Positions 40,189 through 49,530 of a stretch of 64,000 bases of DNA are shown piece after piece. The stretch covers positions 3,793,001 to 3,857,000 of the forward strand of contig NZ_CP146242.1 in the NCBI RefSeq assembly GCF_037039395.1. Reading direction: 5' to 3'. How positions within the stretch are numbered: the first letter of the stretch is position 1; every line of letters starts with the position of its first letter. The stretch is from Agrobacterium vitis (GTDB lineage: Bacteria; Pseudomonadota; Alphaproteobacteria; Rhizobiales; Rhizobiaceae). The position numbers were made by a program, and so were the translations under genes. A model generated the notes under the pieces. The model saw only the letters and a program-made list of their open reading frames with translations. It ran no database searches and was not told where the DNA came from.

Positions 40189-42135
40189 TCAGCTTTGCAC
40201 ACCGCGCGCGGTCGACGTCACATCGAAGGCCTTGCGGGTCGCTTCATCGCGGCCATAGACGTCGTCGTAATAGCGGACGACCCCATCCTTATCCGGCCAG
40301 GCGGTGAAATAGGCGACATAAACAGGGAACTTCTGCGGCACCTGCACGGCGCGGTTCTGGCCGGAGGCAATCTGTGCATCGATGTCTTCGACTGTCGTAC
40401 CCATCACGGCTGCGGCCATGACGCGCGGCTCGGCCAGACGCACACAGCCGTGGCTGAGCGCACGCATATCGCGTTTGAAGAAGCTCTTCGCCGGTGTGTC
40501 ATGCATGTAGATGGCATGGGCATTCGGGAAAAGGATCTTCAGGTCGCCCAACGCATTGTCGCTGCTTGGCGGCTGGCGCACATCGACATCGCTGGTCGTG
40601 TACCAATCGACCTGCGAAGAGGCCACCTTGCGGCCCTTGTAGCTGACTTCATAGCCGAGACGGTCGAGATAGCTCGGGTCCTGGCGCAGCTTGGGCAGCA
40701 TTTCATTGACGATGATCGACCGCGGAACGCCCCAATAAGGGTTGAATTCCACCGTTTGAATCATGTTCTGGAAGAAGAAGGTCTGGTGCTGGGGCGCTCC
40801 GACCACGACCTTCATGGCAATCTGCTGCTGGCGGTCGTTGAAATAATAGGCCTCGAAAGCCGGCTGGTTGATGAACACATAGCGCGGCCCCAGATCGGCA
40901 GGCAACCAGCGCAATTGCTCCATGGCAACCACGAGCTTTTCGATCTTCTCGGCATTGGAATGACCAACCATGGTGCGAACCGTTGCCTGGCCAATGACGC
41001 CGTCCGGCTTCAGGCCGCGTTCCTTCTGGTAGCTCTCGACCAGAGCCACCAGTTCCGGTGTGTAGTCCGGCGTGCCGGTGTAGTCGGTCAGCGTCAACGC
41101 ATGCTCAGTCTTCAGCGCGTCGCTGCCATAGGTCTTGATGCCTTCGACGATATTGGCAAGCTCGGGATTGCTGCCGCCGGGCTTCAAGACGCCGGTCAGA
41201 TTGATCTTGACGGGCTTGCTCTGCTGCTGATTGGCCTCTGCCACCAATTTGGCAAGCTCAGCCTTCAGCGCCTGGAATTGCGGATTGGCGGGATCGCGGC
41301 CATGCAGATAGGCAGCGATATCCGGGCTCGAATGCACCAGATCCAAGACCGGATCGAGATTGACAGTCTTGCGCTTGAAATCGTGATAGCCAGAAATGCG
41401 GTTCGGATCGAGCCTGCCGCGCACCGTGTCCTGAACATAGGTCAGGATCTTGGCCGACAGGTTGAGTTCGAAGGCCATCAGCGCCTGGCGGCGGGCGTCT
41501 TCGGGCATGGTGTCGAGACCATCAGGCACTTTCACCGCATAATCGGCTGGCTCAAGCCCGGCCGTATCAGCCGTTGCCAGGGCGGCAACCGCCGACTTTG
41601 CCTTGTCGGTGATGGCGGTATCGCTGGCCCAGATCAGCGCGCCCTTGTTGTTATAATAGTTTTCCACAGCCTGCGCCACGTCGGGCGTGGCTTCAACCTT
41701 GACCTGCGACATGGCGAGATGGGCGACGGCCAGGGCATGGTCTTCACCAAAAACCGGAATCGGCATGTCCGGTGCCTTGATGGAGATCGCACGCTTGCTC
41801 TCGGCCTTATAGGCATAATAGCGAGGTGCGGCGACCTTCTGGATCGGCTCTGGATCGCGCAATTGGGCCTGGGGAATGATTTCCGCCGGCGCTGGCTGGC
41901 GACGCTCCTCCGACCTGCCGCGCAGCAGATCCATCAGGGTCGTGGCGCTCGCCGTCTGCGGCAGGGCGGCCACAACCGTGGACGTGGTCAGGAGGACTGC
42001 AATCAGCGCCCGGTTCAGTGAAGGTTTCTGCAACTGCTTTCCCCATTCAGAAAGGTCAAGGTCGGGATTCGAAGTCGGTCCCCGAATATTAGCCGGTTCC
42101 CTAGCCGATTGCATCGGCTTTGGAAAGTTAACCAT
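40189..42135 (-). CDS. L,D-transpeptidase (YcbB/LdtD-like)
   Basis: A 648-residue periplasmic cell-wall enzyme. A hydrophobic signal region lies at residues ~41-63 (ALIAVLLTTSTVVAALPQTASA), then a long helical region (~130-345) typical of YcbB. A peptidoglycan-binding repeat at ~365-395 (YQKERGLKPDGVIGQAT) is followed by the YkuD domain with HDTPAKSFF...SHGCVRL, giving catalytic H545 and C564. It forms 3-3 or lipoprotein crosslinks in peptidoglycan. The ATG at 42135 gives a 40-residue lead before the signal core; a TTG at 42033 with GGGGA six bases upstream would start directly at the signal peptide. Confidence 0.9.
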   Translation of the reverse strand: MVNFPKPMQSAREPANIRGPTSNPDLDLSEWGKQLQKPSLNRALIAVLLTTSTVVAALPQTASATTLMDLLRGRSEERRQPAPAEIIPQAQLRDPEPIQKVAAPRYYAYKAESKRAISIKAPDMPIPVFGEDHALAVAHLAMSQVKVEATPDVAQAVENYYNNKGALIWASDTAITDKAKSAVAALATADTAGLEPADYAVKVPDGLDTMPEDARRQALMAFELNLSAKILTYVQDTVRGRLDPNRISGYHDFKRKTVNLDPVLDLVHSSPDIAAYLHGRDPANPQFQALKAELAKLVAEANQQQSKPVKINLTGVLKPGGSNPELANIVEGIKTYGSDALKTEHALTLTDYTGTPDYTPELVALVESYQKERGLKPDGVIGQATVRTMVGHSNAEKIEKLVVAMEQLRWLPADLGPRYVFINQPAFEAYYFNDRQQQIAMKVVVGAPQHQTFFFQNMIQTVEFNPYWGVPRSIIVNEMLPKLRQDPSYLDRLGYEVSYKGRKVASSQVDWYTTSDVDVRQPPSSDNALGDLKILFPNAHAIYMHDTPAKSFFKRDMRALSHGCVRLAEPRVMAAAVMGTTVEDIDAQIASGQNRAVQVPQKFPVYVAYFTAWPDKDGVVRYYDDVYGRDEATRKAFDVTSTARGVQS

Positions 42136-42444
42136 GCTAAAATGCTTGAAAAACAGAGGGTCAACTTTAAGTGACCGATCAGCGCGCAGCCATGGTTAAC
42201 ACGACGTCAAGGTTAAGCCGGGAATTGGTTAAAATTCAGTAACCGCAGATCCTTTCTTCCACCAAACTTTGATGACATTACCGCGACTGTACAACCGACC
42301 TGGCCTGTAACCGGGATGCTTTGACGCGGGCGCGAAAACATGTATCAAAGCGTCATGTTTTACGGCGACCGTCGTCGAGCCGGTCAACGGAGCCCCGGTC
42401 AACGGAGCAATTGCGTATTCAGACCCATCAGTTGGAGACACATC
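42136..42444. other. Intergenic region upstream of fumC
   Basis: The 309-base gap between the divergent L,D-transpeptidase and fumC genes. It contains a direct repeat CCGGTCAACGGAGC at 42380-42393 and 42395-42408 (15-base period), 40-65 bases before the fumC start, which could be a regulator site or a slippage duplication. Nothing else is recognised. Confidence 0.5.
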
Positions 42445-43836
42445 ATGACTGCAACCCGTACCGAAACTGATACATTTGGCCCTATCGAGGTTGCCAGCGA
42501 TCGATATTGGGGCGCGCAGGCGCAGCGCTCCCTGGGCAATTTCAAGATCGGCTGGGAAAAGCAGCCCCTGCCGGTGGTGCGGGCCCTGGGTATCGTCAAG
42601 CAGGCGGCGGCCCGCGCCAATATGGCGCTCGGCGGGCTGGACTCGACCCTCGGTGAAGCAATCATCAAGGCGGCGCAGGAGGTGATCGACGGCAAGCTCA
42701 ACGATCATTTCCCGCTGGTAGTTTGGCAGACCGGCTCCGGCACGCAATCGAACATGAATGCCAATGAAGTGATTTCCAACAGGGCGATTGAAATGCTGGG
42801 CGGAGTGATGGGTTCGAAAAAGCCCGTTCACCCCAACGACCATGTCAATATGAGCCAGTCGTCCAACGACACCTATCCGACCGCCATGCACATCGCCTCG
42901 GCCGAATATGTCGTGCATCATCTGATTCCCGGCTTGAAGCATCTGCATGCGGCACTGGATGCCAAGGCCAAGGCTTTTGACCACATCATCAAGATCGGCC
43001 GCACCCATACCCAGGACGCGACGCCACTGACACTCGGCCAGGAATTTTCCGGCTATGCCGCACAGGTCGCCTCCTCCATCAAGCGGATCGAGCTGACGCT
43101 TCCAGGCCTTTATGAGCTGGCGCAGGGCGGCACCGCCGTCGGCACCGGGCTGAACGCCCCCATCGGCTTTGCCGAAAAGGTCGCCGAAGAAATTGCCGCG
43201 ATCACCGGCCTGCCCTTCGTTACCGCGCCCAACAAATTCGAAGCGCTGGCCGCCCATGACGCCATGGTGTTTGCGCATGGAGCGATCAGTGCGGCGGCGG
43301 CGGCCTGCTTCAAGATCGCCAACGACATCCGCTTCCTCGGCTCCGGCCCGCGCGCGGGTCTTGGCGAACTGGCCCTGCCGGAAAACGAGCCTGGCTCCTC
43401 GATCATGCCCGGCAAGGTCAATCCAACCCAGTCGGAAGCCATGACCCAGGTCTGCGCCCATATCTTCGGCAACAATGCCGCCCTGACTTTTGCGGGCAGC
43501 CAGGGCCATTTCGAGCTGAATGTCTATAATCCGATGATGGCCTATAATTTCCTGCAATCGGTGCAACTGCTTGGCGACGCCGCCGTCTCCTTCACCGACA
43601 ATTGCGTCGTCGGCATCGAGGCCCGCGAAGACAATATCAGGAAGGGCGTCGAAAACTCGCTGATGCTGGTGACGGCGCTGAACAGCAAGCTCGGCTACGA
43701 CGCCTGCGCCAAGATCGCCAAAACTGCTCACAAGAACGGCACGACATTGCGTGAGGAAGCCGTGGGCGGCGGCTATCTGACCAATGAGGAGTTCGATCAG
43801 TATGTCCGGCCGGAACTGATGATCGGGCCGAAGTAA
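42445..43836 (+). CDS. fumC: Fumarate hydratase, class II
   Basis: A 463-residue fumarase of the argininosuccinase/fumarase superfamily that hydrates fumarate to L-malate without a metal cluster. Motifs: [57 protein letters not shown] and the family signature [13 protein letters not shown] with the mobile catalytic Ser. The start MTATRTETD has GGAG eight bases upstream. Unlike the class I enzyme 0.9 kb away, it is oxygen-stable. Confidence 0.97.
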   Translation: MTATRTETDTFGPIEVASDRYWGAQAQRSLGNFKIGWEKQPLPVVRALGIVKQAAARANMALGGLDSTLGEAIIKAAQEVIDGKLNDHFPLVVWQTGSGTQSNMNANEVISNRAIEMLGGVMGSKKPVHPNDHVNMSQSSNDTYPTAMHIASAEYVVHHLIPGLKHLHAALDAKAKAFDHIIKIGRTHTQDATPLTLGQEFSGYAAQVASSIKRIELTLPGLYELAQGGTAVGTGLNAPIGFAEKVAEEIAAITGLPFVTAPNKFEALAAHDAMVFAHGAISAAAAACFKIANDIRFLGSGPRAGLGELALPENEPGSSIMPGKVNPTQSEAMTQVCAHIFGNNAALTFAGSQGHFELNVYNPMMAYNFLQSVQLLGDAAVSFTDNCVVGIEAREDNIRKGVENSLMLVTALNSKLGYDACAKIAKTAHKNGTTLREEAVGGGYLTNEEFDQYVRPELMIGPK

Positions 43837-43860
43837 AAACTCTACTTGATTCGATTAGAT

Positions 43861-43892
43861 GAGCCTCGCTATAAATTTGTAAAGCGGGGCTC
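43861..43892 (+). terminator. Terminator after fumC
   Basis: GAGCCTCGCT (43861-43870) pairs with AGCGGGGCTC (43883-43892) with one G-T wobble and a 12-base loop; the next bases are AAATGTTTTTAG. It ends three bases before the next gene's start codon. Confidence 0.7.
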
Positions 43893-43894
43893 AA

Positions 43895-44635
43895 ATGTTT
43901 TTAGTATCTGACATAACAGCGAAAAGTGCTGTACGGATTGGAAGTATTTTTGTGCCGCCTTGCGCGGTCGAAAATAGGCTGCAATCAACTTGCAAACAAA
44001 TTTTAGTACACACCAACCATCCTGAATATCCATACCAACTACTCGGAAGCATGACCTGTATAAAAATATATGACCGGTATTTTGGAGTCTGTACGGGTCA
44101 TCAGATAAGTGAATCTCAATTCGAAAACACATCTATATTTATTTTTACAAAAAACCTCACCGTAACAGCAAGTAGGATATACACATTTGATTGCGATGAA
44201 TCTGACTTATCAATTCGAATATTTGAATTTTCTGAAGCTGTTCTTGAAATGAAATCGATTTCAAACCAGTTCTTTGAAGTATCACCTGTATCAATTTGGC
44301 CGAATCAGGCGAGAGACCATTTTGCTATTTTTGGCTTTCCAAGCAAATTTCAAAAAGTGGATAGCACTTATGAAACAAAAACGGTGGTTGTTTCTGCAAA
44401 ATACAACAGAAAAAGTAACTCTCCGTACACCCATGTGCTTGAGATAAAAGAAAATTTTGAATTAACTTCAGATGGCATGAGCGGAGGAACGGTCTATTAT
44501 ATGGCGGGCTATCCCGGGGATTACTTCATCGGGTGGGCCGGCATCGTTGTAAGGGGTGGAAATCCATCAAAATATTTATATTTTATAGAATCTGGTTTTA
44601 TCTTGGAGAAAATTACGGAAGCTATATCGCAATAA
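43895..44635 (+). CDS. AT-rich trypsin-like protein of unknown role
   Basis: A 246-residue protein whose DNA is far more AT-rich than its neighbours (27% G+C over 44101-44160), so it is probably acquired. It shows the spacing of a trypsin-like triad: His69 in GVCTGHQI, Asp104 in CDESDLSI, and Ser196 in SDGMSGGTVYY (compare GDSGGP). No signal peptide or membrane segment is seen, so it would act in the cytoplasm. The identification rests on motif spacing only. The ATG lies immediately after the fumC terminator with no clear ribosome site. A separate promoter is expected but not visible. Alternative: a degenerate protease-fold binding protein. Confidence 0.55.
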   Translation: MFLVSDITAKSAVRIGSIFVPPCAVENRLQSTCKQILVHTNHPEYPYQLLGSMTCIKIYDRYFGVCTGHQISESQFENTSIFIFTKNLTVTASRIYTFDCDESDLSIRIFEFSEAVLEMKSISNQFFEVSPVSIWPNQARDHFAIFGFPSKFQKVDSTYETKTVVVSAKYNRKSNSPYTHVLEIKENFELTSDGMSGGTVYYMAGYPGDYFIGWAGIVVRGGNPSKYLYFIESGFILEKITEAISQ

Positions 44636-44749
44636 GCTGCTAAACATCTGAATATTCGATTCACAAATCTACTTTAGAATCATTTGCAAACTGCGCTTCG
44701 CCGAACTAGACCAAATGCCGAAAATCCGTTTGGCAAAAAGGCTCCTTCG

Positions 44750-46354
44750 ATGGCTGACGATCTCTTTCCCCTTGGCGAAGACACGACTCCCTACCGCAAA
44801 CTGACCGCCGATTACGTCTCGGTGGAAACATTCAAGGGCCAGGACATTCTGGTGGTGGAGCCGGAGGGCCTCAGGCTTTTGGCCGAAACCGCGCTGTCCG
44901 ACATCAACCACCTGCTGCGCCCCGGCCACCTGAAGCAGCTTGCCTCGATTCTCCAGGACCCGGAAGCCACCGACAATGACCGTTTCGTGGCCTATGACCT
45001 CCTGAAGAATGCCAATATCGCCGCCGGTGGTGTGTTGCCGATGTGCCAGGATACCGGCACCGCCATCGTCATGGGCAAAAAGGGCCGCCGCGTCTGGACG
45101 GACGGCGGCGATTATGAAGCCTTGGCCCGCGGCGTGCGCGACGCCTATGAAAAGCGTAACCTGCGCTACTCGCAGTTGGCACCGTTGAAGATGTTCGAGG
45201 AAAAGAACACCAAGACCAATCTGCCCGCCCAGATCGACCTCTATGAAGAGGGCGAGGATGCCTATAAATTCCTGTTCATGGCCAAGGGCGGCGGTTCGGC
45301 CAACAAGACCTTCCTTTACCAGGGCACGCCTTCGCTGCTCACCCATGACCGGATGATTGATTTCCTGAAGGACAAGATCCTGTCGCTCGGCACGGCAGCC
45401 TGTCCTCCCTATCATCTGGCGATCGTCATCGGCGGGCTTTCGGCGGAAATGAACCTGAAAACGGTCAAGCTCGCTTCGGCCCGCTATCTCGATGGACTGC
45501 CCACCGAAGGTTCCGAAAGCGGCCATGCCTTCCGCGACATCGAGATGGAGCAGGAAATCCACAAGCTGACGCAGTCGCTTGGCGTCGGCGCCCAGTTTGG
45601 CGGCAAATATTTCTGTCATGACGTGCGGGTCATCCGCCTGCCGCGTCATGGTGCCTCGCTGCCGATTGGCCTTGGTGTCTCCTGTTCCGCCGACCGTCAG
45701 GCGATGGGCAAGATTACCCGCGACGGGATCTTTATCGAGCAGTTGGAAACCGATCCGTCGAAATACATGCCTGACATCGACGAGGCCGCCCTCTCCTCCT
45801 CCACAGTCAGCATCGACCTTAACCAGCCGATGAGCGCCATCCTGGCCGAGCTGACCAAGCATCCCGTCAAGACCCGGCTGTCCTTGACCGGCACGATCAT
45901 CGTCGCCCGCGATCTGGCGCATTCCAAGATCCGCGAACGGCTGGAAAATGGCGAAGGCATGCCGGACTACATGAAGAACCACCCGGTCTATTATGCCGGC
46001 CCGGCCAAAACGCCGGAAGGCTTTGCCTCCGGTTCCTTCGGGCCGACCACGGCTGGCCGCATGGATAGCTATGTCGACCAGTTCCAGTCGTTTGGCGGCT
46101 CGATGGTGATGTTGGCCAAGGGCAATCGCTCCCGCGCCGTGCGTGAAGCCTGCAAAACCCATGGTGGCTTCTATCTCGGCTCCATTGGCGGGCCTGCGGC
46201 CCGGCTTGCCCAGGACTGCATTCGCCATGTCGAAGTGCTGGAATATCCGGAATTGGGCATGGAAGCCGTCTGGAAGATCGAGGTTGAAAACTTCCCGGCC
46301 TTCATCGTGACCGACGACAAGGGCAATGACTTCTTCCAGGAATTCAATCTCTGA
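44750..46354 (+). CDS. Fumarate hydratase, class I ([4Fe-4S])
   Basis: A 534-residue two-domain class I hydro-lyase. The N-terminal alpha domain has [20 protein letters not shown] with a cluster Cys; later cysteines are in [12 protein letters not shown] and FYLGSIGG. The C-terminal beta domain ends with [17 protein letters not shown]. It hydrates fumarate using an oxygen-sensitive cluster, and some members also act on mesaconate. Having both classes lets the cell use one under iron or oxygen stress. MADDLF is taken as the start. The upstream ribosome site is weak. Confidence 0.92.
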   Translation: MADDLFPLGEDTTPYRKLTADYVSVETFKGQDILVVEPEGLRLLAETALSDINHLLRPGHLKQLASILQDPEATDNDRFVAYDLLKNANIAAGGVLPMCQDTGTAIVMGKKGRRVWTDGGDYEALARGVRDAYEKRNLRYSQLAPLKMFEEKNTKTNLPAQIDLYEEGEDAYKFLFMAKGGGSANKTFLYQGTPSLLTHDRMIDFLKDKILSLGTAACPPYHLAIVIGGLSAEMNLKTVKLASARYLDGLPTEGSESGHAFRDIEMEQEIHKLTQSLGVGAQFGGKYFCHDVRVIRLPRHGASLPIGLGVSCSADRQAMGKITRDGIFIEQLETDPSKYMPDIDEAALSSSTVSIDLNQPMSAILAELTKHPVKTRLSLTGTIIVARDLAHSKIRERLENGEGMPDYMKNHPVYYAGPAKTPEGFASGSFGPTTAGRMDSYVDQFQSFGGSMVMLAKGNRSRAVREACKTHGGFYLGSIGGPAARLAQDCIRHVEVLEYPELGMEAVWKIEVENFPAFIVTDDKGNDFFQEFNL

Positions 46355-46535
46355 GCATTAGCCCAGGCGCGAAGGCAATTATTTGGCTTCGCGCCTGTAC
46401 TTCAATATTTTACTCTGATTTTTCTATAATAAACGACAATCTTAAATTTCCCGGCATTCTTTACTTATCGCTTTAAATATTTACTCACCATTCAGCCCTA
46501 ATCCTGAGCGAGGATTATCGGATGGGGCTGGCAGA

Positions 46536-47603
46536 ATGAACACCGCAACATTGGCGCGATCGCAGGGGCTCGATATCGCAACGCAAATTTCCTTTGCGAT
46601 GCGCTCGATGGGCATTTCGCCGCTGCCAAGAAATTACGAGCTGTTCTACGAGGCCTATATCGGCTCCAACCCGGTCCTGACCCGCAGGGTGACCGCGCTT
46701 GGAAGCCGGGCCACCCAGGATGACCTCGACCGGATTGCCGAGGAGTTTTTCGGCCACAATTCCAACCGCATTATCGAAAATGCCCATTCAAGGCTGGTTT
46801 CGGAACTGGACAATCTGCTGCGCCTGATGAAGCAGGAACAAAGCTCGCTGGAGACCTATAACAAGCTGCTGGATGAGACCTGCTCACGCATCAATGCCAA
46901 GAGCAGCGGCAGTGTCGATCTGCTGCGCAATGCAATCGCCCTTTTGACGCGAGCAACAGACGATACGCTGGCCCATGGCGAAAAGACCGCCGAAAGCTTT
47001 ACTCAGAAATCCGTTGAAATGGATGCCGTGCGGCGTGAACTGGACGAATACAAGCGGATCGCCAATACCGATTCTCTGACCCGGCTTGCCAATCGCCGCG
47101 CCTTCGATGAGCGGATGGCCGGACTGTTCAACTATCCCTCGACACTGACGACAACGTCGCTCATGCTGATCGATATCGACCATTTCAAGAAGATCAACGA
47201 CACCTTCGGCCATCCGGTCGGCGACAAGATCCTGGCGACCGTTGCCGGTGTCATCCGCGCCAATGCACCGCGTGATGCCTTCGTGGCACGGGCGGGTGGC
47301 GAGGAGTTCGCCATCATCGTCGAGGGCATGCCGGATACCGAAGTGTTCGGCCTGTGCGAACGCATCCGCACCAATCTGGAAAACACCCTGTTTCGCAATT
47401 CCCGCACCGGTGTCAATTACGGTCCGGTCACGGTCTCCATCGGCTTTGCCCTGGCCGCCAATTGCCAGGACCCCGGCGAACTTTACAGCCGCAGCGATAT
47501 CGCCCTTTACTGCGCAAAGAATGCCGGTCGCAATTGCAGCAGGCCGTTTGAGCCGGGCATGCGCAAGGATTTTGCCAAGGGCTGGCTGATCTACAAGGGG
47601 TGA
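46536..47603 (+). CDS. GGDEF-domain diguanylate cyclase
   Basis: A 355-residue cytoplasmic protein without membrane segments. Residues ~10-170 are helical with a coiled-coil linker (ESFTQKSVEMDAVRRELDEY). The GGDEF domain follows, with ANTDSLTRLANRRAF, DIDHFKKINDTFGH and ARAGGEEFAII (GGEEF 254-258), an active-site variant. The inhibitory RxxD site is not in the expected place. It should make cyclic-di-GMP, antagonising the GGDEF-EAL protein at 26.5 kb. The N-terminal signal is unknown. It is followed by a convergent DUF971 gene only 18 bases away. Confidence 0.92.
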   Translation: MNTATLARSQGLDIATQISFAMRSMGISPLPRNYELFYEAYIGSNPVLTRRVTALGSRATQDDLDRIAEEFFGHNSNRIIENAHSRLVSELDNLLRLMKQEQSSLETYNKLLDETCSRINAKSSGSVDLLRNAIALLTRATDDTLAHGEKTAESFTQKSVEMDAVRRELDEYKRIANTDSLTRLANRRAFDERMAGLFNYPSTLTTTSLMLIDIDHFKKINDTFGHPVGDKILATVAGVIRANAPRDAFVARAGGEEFAIIVEGMPDTEVFGLCERIRTNLENTLFRNSRTGVNYGPVTVSIGFALAANCQDPGELYSRSDIALYCAKNAGRNCSRPFEPGMRKDFAKGWLIYKG

Positions 47604-47621
47604 GACCTGATATAAAAGCAC

Positions 47622-47987
47622 CTACACCGTATCGCGCGACAGGCCCTTTGCCTCCAGATCACGCAGATAATCCGCAAACTTCGTCTCACCAGTTTGCCCA
47701 AGCTCGCGCAGATAGGCCCAGGTGAAGATGCCGGTATCATGGCCGTCGTCAAAGCCGATCCGCACCGCATAATTTCCGGTTGGAATAAGTTTGGCAATCG
47801 CCACATTGCGCTTGCCGGGCACGGTAATTTTCTGGCCCGGACCATGGCCCTGTACCTCCGCGGACGGTGAAAGCACCCGGAGCATTTCCGCCGCCACACT
47901 GACGCTTTCCCCATTATCGAAAACCAGCGTCAAAAGCCGCCGATCCGGTGACACCCTGATTTCCTTCGGCCAAACTTCGCTCACCAC
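47622..47987 (-). CDS. DUF971 protein
   Basis: A 121-residue small cytoplasmic protein with the DUF971 pattern: WPKEIRVSPDRRLLTLVFDNGESVSVAAEMLRV, then GNYAVRIGFDDGHDTGIFTWAYLRELG. The same fold forms the N-terminal domain of gamma-butyrobetaine hydroxylases; stand-alone members often sit near Fe-S or molybdenum-cofactor genes. Here moaA lies divergently upstream beyond a repeat-filled gap. Function is not proven. Confidence 0.88.
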   Translation of the reverse strand: MVSEVWPKEIRVSPDRRLLTLVFDNGESVSVAAEMLRVLSPSAEVQGHGPGQKITVPGKRNVAIAKLIPTGNYAVRIGFDDGHDTGIFTWAYLRELGQTGETKFADYLRDLEAKGLSRDTV

Positions 47988-48034
47988 ATTCTCCCTGTCA
48001 TATTTTAAAGTACCGCACGCAACACAATCCGAGG

Positions 48035-48226
48035 AAACCGCTTCGCACTTTTCGGTCTGATCATTTTTCCATTCGCATCAGATGAACTTCCTTGCCGCTA
48101 TTGCGGACGCAAAACCGCTTCGCACTTTTACTGCAATAGCTCGAAACCGCTTCGCACTTTTCGGTCTGATCGTTTTTCCATTCGCATCAGATGATCCGAA
48201 AACCGCTTCGCACTTTTCGGTCTGAT
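48035..48226. repeat. AAACCGCTTCGCACTTTT repeat cluster
   Basis: AAACCGCTTCGCACTTTT occurs four times (starting at 48035, 48112, 48144 and 48200). Copies at 48035 and 48144 extend to ~51 bases, ending ATTCGCATCAGATGA; the 48200 copy extends through CGGTCTGAT, and the 48112 copy stops after the core. Spacing is irregular (77, 32, 56 bases), unlike a CRISPR array. It fills most of the 339-base gap between the DUF971 gene and moaA; the final ~100 bases before moaA show nothing. Confidence 0.85.
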
Positions 48227-48326
48227 GCTGTATCACCCGATTCAGTCCGATCCAACTTATTCCAGTCGTCCAGCCTGTTGCCTTGCTTGACGGATCGCAA
48301 TGCGCGCACCAGATTAGTGAGCAATC

Positions 48327-49430
48327 ATGGAGGTTCGCTTGGATTATGCCCCCCGCCTGCACCAGCCGGCGCCAAACTTGCAGGAAAATCAGACCTTGCA
48401 GGCCCATGCCGGTCTACAGCCAGCGCAGATGCCAGACAAAATGATAGACCCTTTCGGTCGGGCCGTGACCTATCTTCGGGTGTCGGTGACGGACCGGTGC
48501 GATTTCCGCTGCACCTATTGCATGGCGGAAAACATGACCTTTTTGCCGAAAAAGGACTTGCTGACACTGGAGGAACTGGACCGGCTCTGTAGTGCCTTCA
48601 TCGCCAAGGGCGTGCGCAAGCTACGCCTGACCGGTGGTGAGCCGCTGGTGCGCAAGAACATCATGTTCCTGGTCCGCAGTCTGTCACGTCACTTGCAAAG
48701 CGGCGCGCTTGAGGAACTGACGCTGACCACCAATGGTTCGCAGCTCGCCCGCCACGCAGCCGAACTGGCCGACGCGGGGGTGCGCCGCATCAATGTCTCG
48801 CTGGATACGCTGGACGCGCAGAAATTCCGCACCATCACCCGCTGGGGTGATCTCTCTCAGGTCATGAAAGGTATCGATGCTGCCCAGGCGGCGGGTATCC
48901 ACATCAAGATCAATGCAGTTGCCCTGAAAGGTTTCAACGAGGATGAACTTCCCGATCTGATGCGCTTTGCCCATGGCCGGGGCATGGATCTGACGCTGAT
49001 TGAAACCATGCCGATGGGCGAAATCGACGAGGACCGCACCGACCGCTATTTGCCCCTTTCCGAGGTTCGGCAAGGATTGGCAGAGCATTTCACCCTCCAG
49101 GATCTCGACTATCAGACTGGCGGCCCAGCCCGTTATCTGCATGTCAAGGAAACCGGCGGCAGACTGGGTCTGATCACCCCCCTCACCCATAATTTCTGCG
49201 AGAGCTGCAACCGCGTTCGCCTTACCTGTACCGGCACGCTCTATATGTGTCTCGGCCAGAACGATGCAGCCGATCTTCGGGCCGCCTTGCGGGCCAGCGA
49301 GGATGACGCGCTGCTGGCTGCGGCCATTGATGAGGCAATCCTGCGCAAGCCCAAGGGCCATGATTTCATCATTGATCGCACCACCCGTCGCCCCGCCGTA
49401 TCGCGCCATATGAGCGTCACCGGCGGTTAA
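48327..49430 (+). CDS. moaA: GTP 3',8-cyclase
   Basis: A 367-residue radical SAM enzyme for the first step of molybdenum cofactor synthesis, turning GTP into 3',8-cyclo-GTP. The N-terminal cluster cysteines are C58, C62 and C65 ([10 protein letters not shown]). The second cluster is in [13 protein letters not shown] in the C-terminal third, and the catalytic terminus ends in VTGG. MIDPFGR at residue 39 is the usual family start of homology, so the real start may be internal (48429 or 48441); the upstream codons lack a clear ribosome site. Together with mobA and mobB nearby it implies molybdenum enzymes. Confidence 0.95.
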   Translation: MEVRLDYAPRLHQPAPNLQENQTLQAHAGLQPAQMPDKMIDPFGRAVTYLRVSVTDRCDFRCTYCMAENMTFLPKKDLLTLEELDRLCSAFIAKGVRKLRLTGGEPLVRKNIMFLVRSLSRHLQSGALEELTLTTNGSQLARHAAELADAGVRRINVSLDTLDAQKFRTITRWGDLSQVMKGIDAAQAAGIHIKINAVALKGFNEDELPDLMRFAHGRGMDLTLIETMPMGEIDEDRTDRYLPLSEVRQGLAEHFTLQDLDYQTGGPARYLHVKETGGRLGLITPLTHNFCESCNRVRLTCTGTLYMCLGQNDAADLRAALRASEDDALLAAAIDEAILRKPKGHDFIIDRTTRRPAVSRHMSVTGG

Positions 49431-49530
49431 CAGGTATTTTCAAACCTTTGCATCTACTGGTTTTCTGGATAGAACACCGCATCAGCCCGGGCGATCTGTC
49501 CAGGCGGACTGTTTGGAAAGCTTTTATTCG

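Noticed and set aside
48035..48226. Possible CRISPR array at the AAACCGCTTCGCAC repeat
   Set aside because: Spacing is irregular, repeat lengths vary, and no cas gene is near.
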